Below are positions 34,044 to 41,246 of a stretch of DNA of 64,000 bases, piece by piece. Position 1 is the first letter of the stretch. Each line of letters begins with the position of its first letter. Source of the DNA: Metarhizobium sp964253915 (lineage in GTDB: Bacteria > Pseudomonadota > Alphaproteobacteria > Rhizobiales > Rhizobiaceae); the NCBI RefSeq assembly GCF_964253915.1, contig NZ_CAXUSG020000001.1, positions 62,001 through 126,000 of the forward strand, read 5' to 3'. The notes beneath the pieces were generated by a model. That model was given only the letters and a program-made list of their open reading frames with translations. It searched no databases and was not told where the DNA came from. Both the position numbers and the translations under genes were made by a program.

Positions 34044-35252
34044 ATGACCGTCAACCATGCTTCGTTCAGGCAGGGACATAATTCGGGGCAATACGCCCTC
34101 TCCGGCATCCGGCCGCAGATCCAGGACCTGCATACGGAAAACATCGCGCTGCTCGCCATGCGTGCCCGCGAACTCGGCAACGTCATTCCGTTGTGGTACG
34201 GCGAAGGCGATGTGGTGACGCCAAAATTCATCCGCGATGCGGCGGCCGCAGCGCTGGACGAAGGCAAGACCTTCTACATTCCAAACATGCGCGGCCTCGA
34301 TCCGCTCAATGTCGCACTCAGCGAATACCAGACGGCGTTGCACGGCTGTCCAATCGGCATCGAGCGCACCACGGTGGCGCCGGGCGGTATGCAGGCGCTC
34401 TACATCGCGCTGGAAATGCTGGTCGATGTCGGCACCAACGTCGTCTACGTCGCGCCGCAATGGCCGAACATCCATAATGCCATCCACCTGATCGGCGGCG
34501 AGCCGCGCCCGGTGGCGCTCGACTTCGACACGGATTTCCGCCTCGACCTCGACAAGCTGTTCGCCCGCTGCGATGCCCGCACCCGGGCGATCTTCCTCTC
34601 GACCCCCTCCAACCCGACGGGCTGGACCGCGAGCCTGGAGGAGATGCAGGCGCTTCTGGATTTCAGCCGCAAGACCGGCATCTGGATCCTTTCCGACGAG
34701 GTTTACGGCCGGCTGTATTTCGATGGCCCGGTGGCGCCGTCGATCCTGCAGATCGCCGGCGATGACGACCGGGTGATTTCGATCAACAGTTTTTCCAAGG
34801 CGTGGGCGATGACCGGCTGGCGTATCGGCTGGCTGACGCATCCGACCGGTGTCGCCGCCCATCTCGGCGCCATGACGCAGTATATCAACAGCGGCACCTC
34901 GGGCATGGTGCAGGCGGGCGCCGTGGCGGCGATCCGCCAGGGGGAACCGCTGGTCGCTGAAATCCGCGACCGCGCCAAGACCGGCCTCGATCTCGCTTAC
35001 GAACGGCTGCCGTCGATCCCGGGCATGATCCTGCCCGACAAGCCGAAGGGCGGCATGTACGCCTTTTTCGCGCTGGAGGGCGAGCCGGATTCCAGGGCCG
35101 CCTGCGCCCGGATTCTGGAGGCCGCCCGAGTCGGCCTGGCGCCCGGTTATCTTTTCGGCGACTCGTCGAAGGCCTTCCTGCGGATGTGCGTTTTCCGTGA
35201 TAAGGATCAGATTGCAACGGCGCTCGACCGAATGGTTGATGCCCTGTCATAA
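34044..35252 (+). CDS. PLP-dependent aminotransferase, class I/II
   Basis: 402 aa, fold type I. PLP lysine Lys252 in SINSFSKAWAMTGWRIG; SNPTGW (189-194) and DEVYGRLYF (Asp218, Tyr221) complete the cofactor pocket; a C-terminal Arg (FLRMCVFRD) would bind the substrate carboxylate. Substrate not determinable. It has its own 136-bp upstream region after the terminator and is followed at 82 bp by an amino acid binding protein, so an amino acid substrate is likely. Confidence 0.9.
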   Translation: MTVNHASFRQGHNSGQYALSGIRPQIQDLHTENIALLAMRARELGNVIPLWYGEGDVVTPKFIRDAAAAALDEGKTFYIPNMRGLDPLNVALSEYQTALHGCPIGIERTTVAPGGMQALYIALEMLVDVGTNVVYVAPQWPNIHNAIHLIGGEPRPVALDFDTDFRLDLDKLFARCDARTRAIFLSTPSNPTGWTASLEEMQALLDFSRKTGIWILSDEVYGRLYFDGPVAPSILQIAGDDDRVISINSFSKAWAMTGWRIGWLTHPTGVAAHLGAMTQYINSGTSGMVQAGAVAAIRQGEPLVAEIRDRAKTGLDLAYERLPSIPGMILPDKPKGGMYAFFALEGEPDSRAACARILEAARVGLAPGYLFGDSSKAFLRMCVFRDKDQIATALDRMVDALS

Positions 35253-35334
35253 AGAGATTGCCGGCCCCGCACGGCCGGCAGGCAAGTGAAGAACAATCAA
35301 GTGCACAATGGCTCAACGCCAGAGGGAGAACGAA

Positions 35335-36132
35335 ATGAGTTTTACGCGCCGTCATCTCATGGGCATCATGGCTGCCGTCGGCCTGATGACCGCCACCGCG
35401 CATACCGCTGCCGCCGATGCGCTGGTGATCGGATCCTACCCGAGCAACCCGCCGTTCGAATACAAGACCGAGAGCGGCACCTTCGAGGGTTTTGAAGTCG
35501 ATATCGCCACCGAAGTCGCCAAGCGTCTCGGCCTGACCACCGAAATCTCCGACCTCGGCTTCCAGGCGCTGTTTGCGGCCACCAGCTCGAAGCGCATCGA
35601 CGTGGCGATTTCCTCGATCACCATCACCAAGGAGCGTCTCGGCAGCCAGTCCTTCACGCAGCCTTACTATGATGCCGACATGGGCATTGCTGCCAAGAAG
35701 GAATCGGGCGTTGCGGCCGAAGCCGACCTCAAGGACAAGATCGTCGGCGTTCTCTCCGGCTCCACCGGCGACAAGTGGTCGAAGGACAACCAGGAAAAGC
35801 TCGGCATCACCGAAATCAAGGGCTACAACGCCCAGCAGGACCTGCTGATGGATCTGACCGCCGGCCGCGTCGATGCCGCCGTCAGCGACATTCCGGGCAT
35901 GGAATACGCCTTCCTGAAGATGAAGGACCTCACCGTCAAGGTACGCATCAAGACCGGCGAACAGTATGGCCTGATGATGACCAAGGACCATCCGCTGCTC
36001 GAAAAGGCCAATGCCGCCATCACCGAGATGAAGAAGGACGGCACGCTGGCCGCGATCCACAAGAAGTGGTTCGGCACCGACGCACCGGCCGGTTCGGCAA
36101 CGGTGACCGAGCTGCCGATCCCGACGCCCTGA
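35335..36132 (+). CDS. polar amino acid ABC transporter substrate-binding protein
   Basis: 265 aa, SBP family 3. The signal peptide contains a twin arginine (SFTRRHLMGIM), so Tat export is possible but Sec is not excluded. Mature start near ADALVIGSYPSNPPFEYK; GFEVDIATEVAKRLG and DVAISSITITKERL follow the glutamine/histidine-binding pattern. AGAGGGAGAA precedes ATG 35335. Followed by a hairpin and its permease. Confidence 0.9.
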   Translation: MSFTRRHLMGIMAAVGLMTATAHTAAADALVIGSYPSNPPFEYKTESGTFEGFEVDIATEVAKRLGLTTEISDLGFQALFAATSSKRIDVAISSITITKERLGSQSFTQPYYDADMGIAAKKESGVAAEADLKDKIVGVLSGSTGDKWSKDNQEKLGITEIKGYNAQQDLLMDLTAGRVDAAVSDIPGMEYAFLKMKDLTVKVRIKTGEQYGLMMTKDHPLLEKANAAITEMKKDGTLAAIHKKWFGTDAPAGSATVTELPIPTP

Positions 36133-36158
36133 TCGCCTTGCGCTGAACCAATCGAAGA

Positions 36159-36186
36159 CCCGCGCCGGCTGATCGTCCGGCGCGGG
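36159..36186 (+). terminator. intercistronic hairpin between binding protein and permease
   Basis: CCCGCGCCGG (36159-36168) pairs perfectly with CCGGCGCGGG (36177-36186) without a T-run. Such stems after binding-protein genes usually stabilise the upstream message and lower permease expression. Confidence 0.5.
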
Positions 36187-36252
36187 CATTCTCCATGATC
36201 CGGGGCATTGCGCTTCCCAGAAGCCGCAGCACGCTCCGGCCATCTTTTTCCC

Positions 36253-36301
36253 CAGCAATTCCGGATGCCGAATCCGCTGCGCGCCTTTAGCCGGAGTTGC
36301 C
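36253..36301. repeat. palindromic repeat, right arm only (R6)
   Basis: AGCAATTCCGGATGCCGAAT, then CCGCTGCGCGCCTTTAGCCG and GAGTTGCC: a diverged single arm of the local element, between the binding protein and permease genes. Confidence 0.65.
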
Positions 36302-36323
36302 CCGCAAGCCGCTTGGAACGCCG

Positions 36324-36998
36324 ATGACGCTGGTCGAAACCTTCTTTAACTACGACGTGCTGGTCGCCAGCTTTCCGGCCCTGATGCGCGGCCTGCTGAC
36401 CACATTCCTGCTTGGCATCGCCGGCATCGTCTTCGGGGTGACGGCCGGTCTGTTCATCAGCCTCGTCCGCCTCTATGCGCCAAAACCCTTCCGGCTGCTG
36501 GCGGTGTTCTACATCGACATTTTTCGCGCTGCGCCGGTGCTGGTGGTGCTGATCCTGATCTATTATGCGCTGCCGTTCCTCGGCATCCGCTTCTCGTCCT
36601 GGACGTCTGCGGCGCTGGCGCTGTCGATCGTCATGGCGGCCTATTCGGCGGAAGTGTTTCGCTCCGGCATCCAGAGCGTGCCAGTGGGGCAGTTCGAGGC
36701 CGCCGCCGCGCTCGGCCTGCCATTCATCGTCACCCTGCGCCTGGTGGTGCTGCCGCAGGCGATGCGCATCGTCATCCCGCCGACCACCAGCAACTGCGTG
36801 TCGATGTTCAAGGATACCGCGCTCGCCTCGACGGTTGCCCTGCCGGAACTCCTGAAGGAGGCGACGGATGCGCAGGCATTGCATGCCAACCCTTCGCCGC
36901 TGATCGGCGCAGCAATCATCTACATCATCTGCCTGTGGCCGATGGTGCGTTTCGTCAGCCTGCTCGAAAAGCGGTTCCAGAAGGAAAAGGTGCGCTAA
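36324..36998 (+). CDS. polar amino acid ABC transporter permease
   Basis: 224 aa with five or six helices. The EAA loop FEAAAALGLPFIVTLRLVVL, followed by PQAMRIVIPP, is typical of the His/Glu/Gln permease family, as is the N-terminal GLLTTFLLGIAGIVFG. ATG 36324 with GGA upstream is preferred over a TTG at 36297 inside repeat R6. No ATPase gene follows; the partner must be encoded elsewhere or shared. The stop codon is part of repeat R7. Confidence 0.88.
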   Translation: MTLVETFFNYDVLVASFPALMRGLLTTFLLGIAGIVFGVTAGLFISLVRLYAPKPFRLLAVFYIDIFRAAPVLVVLILIYYALPFLGIRFSSWTSAALALSIVMAAYSAEVFRSGIQSVPVGQFEAAAALGLPFIVTLRLVVLPQAMRIVIPPTTSNCVSMFKDTALASTVALPELLKEATDAQALHANPSPLIGAAIIYIICLWPMVRFVSLLEKRFQKEKVR

Positions 36999-37063
36999 AG
37001 CATTTCCAGCCGAAGCGGAATCGCTTTGGCGTCGGACAAAGCGGCAAAACAAAAAATGCTTTA
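36995..37063. repeat. palindromic repeat, AAGCATTTCCAG type (R7)
   Basis: TAAAGCATTTCCAGCCGAAG at the left and AAAATGCTTTA at the right form the outer pair; CCGAAGCGGAATCGCTTTGG is the inner hairpin. Near-identical to R4 in opposite orientation. The first TAA is the permease stop codon. Confidence 0.8.
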
Positions 37064-37077
37064 AGGCGTGCGCGCCT

Positions 37078-37611
37078 TCAGTCGAAAGCGCCGGCGGAGA
37101 GGTGGTTGTTGGCGGAGGTCTTGACGACACCGATCTGTGTCAGCAGCGTCGCCACCATGTCCGGATCGACATCGGCCATGATGTCGCGCAGCCAGCCCTC
37201 ATGCGCCTTGGCCATGGAACTGAAATACTCCTCGCCGCGCTTGGTGAGCTTGGCCACCGTCACGCGCCGGTCGCCGTCGGGCGTTTCGCGCAGCACCAGC
37301 CCGTCGGATTCCAGCCGCTCGACCAGGCCGGTGATGTTGCCGTTGGTTACCATGGTGCGCTTGGAGAGTTCGCCGAGGCGGAGACCGTCGCGTTCGCGGT
37401 AAAGCTGGGCCAGAAGGTCGAACTGCGGCAGGGTGGCGCCGAATTCGGACCGCAGCCGGCGGCGGATTTCCTGCGAGATCAGCTTGGTGGTCGATAGCAT
37501 GCGCAGCCACAGCCGCAATTCCGGCTTGCCGCCGCCATGGACGCCATGGGCGATGATTTCCAGATCGATTGTTTCGCTGTCCGCTTCCATCGTCTCGACG
37601 CCCATGTTCAT
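37078..37611 (-). CDS. MarR-family transcriptional regulator
   Basis: 177 aa. Winged helix in the middle (LPQFDLLAQLYRERDGLRLG, SKRTMVTNGNITGLVERLES, wing with DGDRRVTVAKLTKRG) and dimerisation helices at both ends. ATG 37611 chosen; 37605 and 37590 are also possible. A perfect palindrome 41 bp upstream probably mediates autoregulation. Possible targets are the adjacent aminotransferase and amino acid uptake genes, but this is only inferred from position. Confidence 0.85.
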   Translation of the reverse strand: MNMGVETMEADSETIDLEIIAHGVHGGGKPELRLWLRMLSTTKLISQEIRRRLRSEFGATLPQFDLLAQLYRERDGLRLGELSKRTMVTNGNITGLVERLESDGLVLRETPDGDRRVTVAKLTKRGEEYFSSMAKAHEGWLRDIMADVDPDMVATLLTQIGVVKTSANNHLSAGAFD

Positions 37612-37651
37612 GTGTCCACATATAGCCGCAACAGATGATCTAGGGGCCAAT

Positions 37652-37667
37652 ATTTGAAATGTCAAAT
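37652..37667. promoter_or_regulatory. MarR-type operator palindrome
   Basis: ATTTGA-AATG-TCAAAT: a perfect 6+6 inverted repeat with a 4-bp centre, upstream of the MarR gene. Size and AT-rich arms fit MarR-family sites. Confidence 0.5.
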
Positions 37668-37789
37668 GATTAGCCTCAGTCCCTGCAGGTGCCGCAAGTA
37701 CAGTTATACAATCGATTTAATTGACGACAAAACCGCCAGAATCGGGGAGGGGCCGATGCCATCTCCGTGCTTGCGGATTTCATGTAAAC

Positions 37790-37817
37790 AAAAGGCCGGC
37801 AATCGCTTGCCGGCCTT
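37790..37817 (-). terminator. dnaJ terminator
   Basis: AAGGCCGGCAA (37792-37802) pairs perfectly with TTGCCGGCCTT (37807-37817); on the minus strand it is followed by TTTGTTT. It lies 23 bp past the dnaJ stop. Confidence 0.85.
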
Positions 37818-37840
37818 GCAAAAACGACGCAATACGGGCG

Positions 37841-38977
37841 TCAATCACTCAGAGTGTCGAAAAAATCCTTCATCCTCGCGAAGAAACCGGTCGATTCCGG
37901 GTTGTTTTCCTTGGAGGAGATCTGCTCGAATTCCTGCAGCAGTTCGCGCTGGCGCTTGGTCAGCTTCTGCGGCGTCTCGATCTGGATCTGGATGTAGAGA
38001 TCGCCCACCTGGTTGGAGCGCAGCACCGGCATGCCCTTGCCCTTGAGGCGGAACTGTTTGCCCTGTTGCGTACCCTCTGGGACCGAGACGCGCGACTTGG
38101 TGCCGTCGAGCGTGGCGCAGTCGAACTTGCCGCCAAGCGCTGCCGTCGTCATCGAGATCGGCACGGTGCAATAGAGGTCGGCGCCGTCGCGCTGGAAGAA
38201 CTCATGCGGCTTGACGGAGAGGAAGATGTAGAGGTCGCCCGCCGGGCCACCCCGCACGCCGGCCTCGCCTTCGCCCTGAAGGCGGATGCGGGTGCCGTCT
38301 TCGATGCCGGCCGGAATGTTGACGGAGAGCGAACGCTCCTCGGTGACGCGGCCGTGGCCGTGGCACTTGGTGCAGGGATCGGTGATCGTCTGGCCGCGCC
38401 CGCCGCATGTCGGACAGGTGCGTTCGATCGAGAAGAAACCTTGCGCAGCACGCACGCGGCCGGAGCCCTGGCAGGTGGCGCAGGTCTTCGGGCTGGTGCC
38501 GGGCTTGGCGCCGGTACCGGTGCAGAGATCGCAGGTGATCGAGGTCGGTACGCGGATCTGCGCCGTCTTGCCGGCGAAGGATTCTTCCAGCGAAATTTCC
38601 ATGTTGTAGCGCAGATCTGCGCCGCGTTCGCGTCCGCCGGAGGAGCGGCGCTGACGCCCGCCACCCATCATCTCGCCAAAGATGTCTTCGAAGATATCGG
38701 AGAAACCGCCGCCGCCGCCGAAGCCGGCACCGCCGCCGCCACCCATGCCGCCTTCGAAGGCAGCGTGGCCGAAACGGTCGTAGGCCGCCCGCTTCTGCGG
38801 GTCCTTCAGCGTCTCATAGGCCTCGTTGATTTCCTTGAACTTGCGCTCTGCTTCGGCATTGTCCGGATTCTTGTCCGGATGATACTGCATCGCCAGCTTG
38901 CGGAAGGCGCTTTTCAGCTCCTTTTCGTCCGCCGTCTTGGCGACGCCGAGCGTTTCGTAAAAATCAGCTTTAGCCAT
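37841..38977 (-). CDS. dnaJ: molecular chaperone DnaJ
   Basis: 378 aa, type I J-protein. J-domain 1-70 with HPD (QYHPDKNP), Gly/Phe-rich linker (GGGGGAGFGGGGGFSD), four CxxCxGxG zinc motifs (CDLCTGTG, CATCQGSG, CPTCGGRG, CTKCHGHG) and the C-terminal substrate domains. It delivers unfolded clients to DnaK and stimulates its ATPase. ATG 38977 gives MAKADFYE. 79 bp downstream of dnaK with an intervening hairpin. Confidence 0.98.
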   Translation of the reverse strand: MAKADFYETLGVAKTADEKELKSAFRKLAMQYHPDKNPDNAEAERKFKEINEAYETLKDPQKRAAYDRFGHAAFEGGMGGGGGAGFGGGGGFSDIFEDIFGEMMGGGRQRRSSGGRERGADLRYNMEISLEESFAGKTAQIRVPTSITCDLCTGTGAKPGTSPKTCATCQGSGRVRAAQGFFSIERTCPTCGGRGQTITDPCTKCHGHGRVTEERSLSVNIPAGIEDGTRIRLQGEGEAGVRGGPAGDLYIFLSVKPHEFFQRDGADLYCTVPISMTTAALGGKFDCATLDGTKSRVSVPEGTQQGKQFRLKGKGMPVLRSNQVGDLYIQIQIETPQKLTKRQRELLQEFEQISSKENNPESTGFFARMKDFFDTLSD

Positions 38978-39005
38978 AAAGTTGGAGACCCCGGTCAATA
39001 GCGTT

Positions 39006-39025
39006 CCGGCTGCCGAGGCAGCCGG
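39006..39025 (-). terminator. dnaK-dnaJ intercistronic hairpin
   Basis: CCGGCTGCC (39006-39014) pairs with GGCAGCCGG (39017-39025). Without a T-run it likely stabilises dnaK mRNA or attenuates read-through into dnaJ, giving more DnaK than DnaJ. Confidence 0.6.
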
Positions 39026-39056
39026 AGTTCATTGTCATATTAGACTTGGCTCAGCC

Positions 39057-40970
39057 TTACGCGGAGCGCTTGCGATCGTCGTCGTCGTTGACTTCTTCGT
39101 AGTCGGCATCGACCACGTTGTCGTCACCGCCAGCGCCGGCCTCGGCGCCGCCTTCGGCCTGCTGGGCTTCATAGATCGCCTGGCCAAGCTTCATGGAGAC
39201 TTCCATGAGCGTCTGGGTCTTGGCCTTGATGTCCTCTGCATCCGGTTCGGAAGCTTCGGTGGCGGTCTTCAGCGCTTCGATCGCAGCCGTGATGGCGTTG
39301 CGGTCGGCTTCCGAAACCTTGTCGCCAAAATCCTTCACCGACTTCTCGGTGGAGTGGATCAGGCTTTCGGCCTGGTTCTTGGCTTCGACGACTTCACGAC
39401 GCTTCTTGTCTTCGGCCGCATGCGATTCCGCGTCCTTGACCATCTTTTCGATGTCGGCGTCGGAGAGACCACCCGAAGCCTGGATGCGGATCTGCTGTTC
39501 CTTGCCGGTGCCCTTGTCCTTGGCCGAAACCTGGACGATACCGTTGGCGTCGATGTCGAAGGTCACTTCGATCTGCGGAACGCCACGCGGCGACGGCGGC
39601 AGGCCGACGAGGTCGAACTGGCCGAGCAGCTTGTTGTCCTGCGCCATTTCGCGCTCGCCTTGCGAAACGCGGATGGTGACGGCCTGCTGGTTGTCTTCGG
39701 CGGTCGAGAAGGTCTGGCTCTTCTTGGTCGGGATCGTCGTGTTGCGATCGATCAGACGGGTGAAGACACCGCCCAGCGTTTCGATGCCGAGGGACAGCGG
39801 GGTAACGTCGAGCAGCAGGACGTCCTTGACGTCGCCCTGCAGAACGCCGGCCTGGATGGCGGCGCCCATGGCGACGACTTCATCCGGGTTGACACCCTTG
39901 TGCGGCTCCTTGCCGAACAGCTGCTTGACGACTTCCTGTACCTTCGGCATGCGGCTCATGCCGCCGACGAGAACCACTTCCTCGATTTCAGCGGCGCTCA
40001 CGCCGGCATCCTTGAGGGCGGCCTTGCAGGGTGCCACGGTGCGCTGGATCAGGTCGTCGACCAGGCTTTCGAACTTGGCGCGGGTCAGCTTCATCGTCAG
40101 GTGCTTCGGACCGGTCGCATCCGCCGTGATGAACGGCAGGTTGATTTCGGTCTGCTGCGACGAGGACAGCTCGATCTTGGCCTTTTCGGCAGCTTCCTTG
40201 AGGCGCTGCAGGGCCAGCTTGTCGCCCTTGAGGTCGATGCCCTGGTCCTTCTTGAACTCGCCGGCCAGATATTCGACGAGACGCATGTCGAAGTCTTCAC
40301 CGCCGAGGAAGGTGTCGCCGTTGGTCGACTTCACTTCGAAGACGCCGTCGCCGATTTCGAGAACCGAGATATCGAAGGTGCCGCCGCCCAAGTCGTAGAC
40401 GGCGATGGTCTTGCCGTCCTTCTTGTCGAGGCCGTAGGCAAGCGCTGCCGCGGTCGGCTCGTTGATGATGCGCAGCACGTCGAGACCGGCGATGCGGCCG
40501 GCATCCTTGGTGGCCTGGCGCTGGGCGTCGTTAAAATAGGCGGGAACGGTGATGACGGCCTTCTCGACCTTTTCACCGAGGTAGGATTCGGCGGTTTCCT
40601 TCATCTTCTGAAGGATCATGGCCGAGATCTGCGAGGGGGAATAACCCTTGCCGTTGGCTTCGACCCATGCGTCGCCATTGTCGCCCTTGACGATGTCGAA
40701 GGGAACGAGCTTCTTGTCCTTCTCGACGGTCGGATCTTCGTAGCGGCGGCCGATGAGGCGCTTGACGGCGAAGAGCGTGTTCGTCGGGTTGGTCACGGCC
40801 TGGCGCTTGGCCGGCTGGCCGACGAGGCGCTCGCCATCATCCGAAAATGCCACCATCGACGGCGTCGTACGCGCGCCTTCGGCATTTTCGATCACTTTGA
40901 CGTCTTTGCCGTCCATGACGGCGACGCAGGAATTCGTGGTTCCGAGGTCGATACCAATAACTTTAGCCAT
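39057..40970 (-). CDS. dnaK: molecular chaperone DnaK (Hsp70)
   Basis: 637 aa. Nucleotide-binding domain with GIDLGTTNSCVAVMDG at the start, YDLGGGTFDISVLEIGDGVF and the linker DVLLLDVTPLSLGIETLGG, then the substrate-binding domain and lid, ending in an acidic tail (DYEEVNDDDD). ATP-driven folding chaperone. AAGGAGAG precedes ATG 40970. Codon use is typical of highly expressed genes. A heat-shock-like promoter lies about 115-140 bp upstream. Confidence 0.99.
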   Translation of the reverse strand: MAKVIGIDLGTTNSCVAVMDGKDVKVIENAEGARTTPSMVAFSDDGERLVGQPAKRQAVTNPTNTLFAVKRLIGRRYEDPTVEKDKKLVPFDIVKGDNGDAWVEANGKGYSPSQISAMILQKMKETAESYLGEKVEKAVITVPAYFNDAQRQATKDAGRIAGLDVLRIINEPTAAALAYGLDKKDGKTIAVYDLGGGTFDISVLEIGDGVFEVKSTNGDTFLGGEDFDMRLVEYLAGEFKKDQGIDLKGDKLALQRLKEAAEKAKIELSSSQQTEINLPFITADATGPKHLTMKLTRAKFESLVDDLIQRTVAPCKAALKDAGVSAAEIEEVVLVGGMSRMPKVQEVVKQLFGKEPHKGVNPDEVVAMGAAIQAGVLQGDVKDVLLLDVTPLSLGIETLGGVFTRLIDRNTTIPTKKSQTFSTAEDNQQAVTIRVSQGEREMAQDNKLLGQFDLVGLPPSPRGVPQIEVTFDIDANGIVQVSAKDKGTGKEQQIRIQASGGLSDADIEKMVKDAESHAAEDKKRREVVEAKNQAESLIHSTEKSVKDFGDKVSEADRNAITAAIEALKTATEASEPDAEDIKAKTQTLMEVSMKLGQAIYEAQQAEGGAEAGAGGDDNVVDADYEEVNDDDDRKRSA

Positions 40971-41082
40971 ATCATTCTCTCCTTGAAGCAAGCTGTCGGG
41001 ACCCTTACCAGGCATTCCTGTGACAGCCCCTTACGGGATGGTCTGTTGGATTTCGCAAGCGTGTGCTGCGGCGATGCGGCGT

Positions 41083-41112
41083 ATATAAGAAGGGCTTTTG
41101 ACGACTGCAAGG
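41083..41112 (-). promoter_or_regulatory. dnaK promoter, sigma-70/RpoH-like
   Basis: On the minus strand CTTGCAG (41112-41106) and TATATA (41088-41083), with 17 bp between TTGCAG and TATATA. The CTTG start fits the RpoH -35 element and the -10 fits sigma-70 better, so either or both may read it. It leaves an mRNA leader of about 105 nt. Confidence 0.6.
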
Positions 41113-41246
41113 CGGATGATCGCCCAGAAGCGAGCAAATTGAGCCCTTTGCTACACAAAATCAGGGGGTATGGTCACGCGAATCGGCCACAGCGGACAAG
41201 CGCGCCGTTCGCACTGATATAAGTCATCCCCGGGCGGATGAAAACC

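Noticed and set aside
31128..34267. Long minus-strand open frames opposite livM, the AKR-RidA fusion and the aminotransferase
   Set aside because: Shadows of well-supported plus-strand genes with complete catalytic motifs.
38982..41222. 746-codon plus-strand open frame opposite dnaK
   Set aside because: Antisense shadow produced by the high-GC codon pattern of dnaK; no start context, no recognisable protein.
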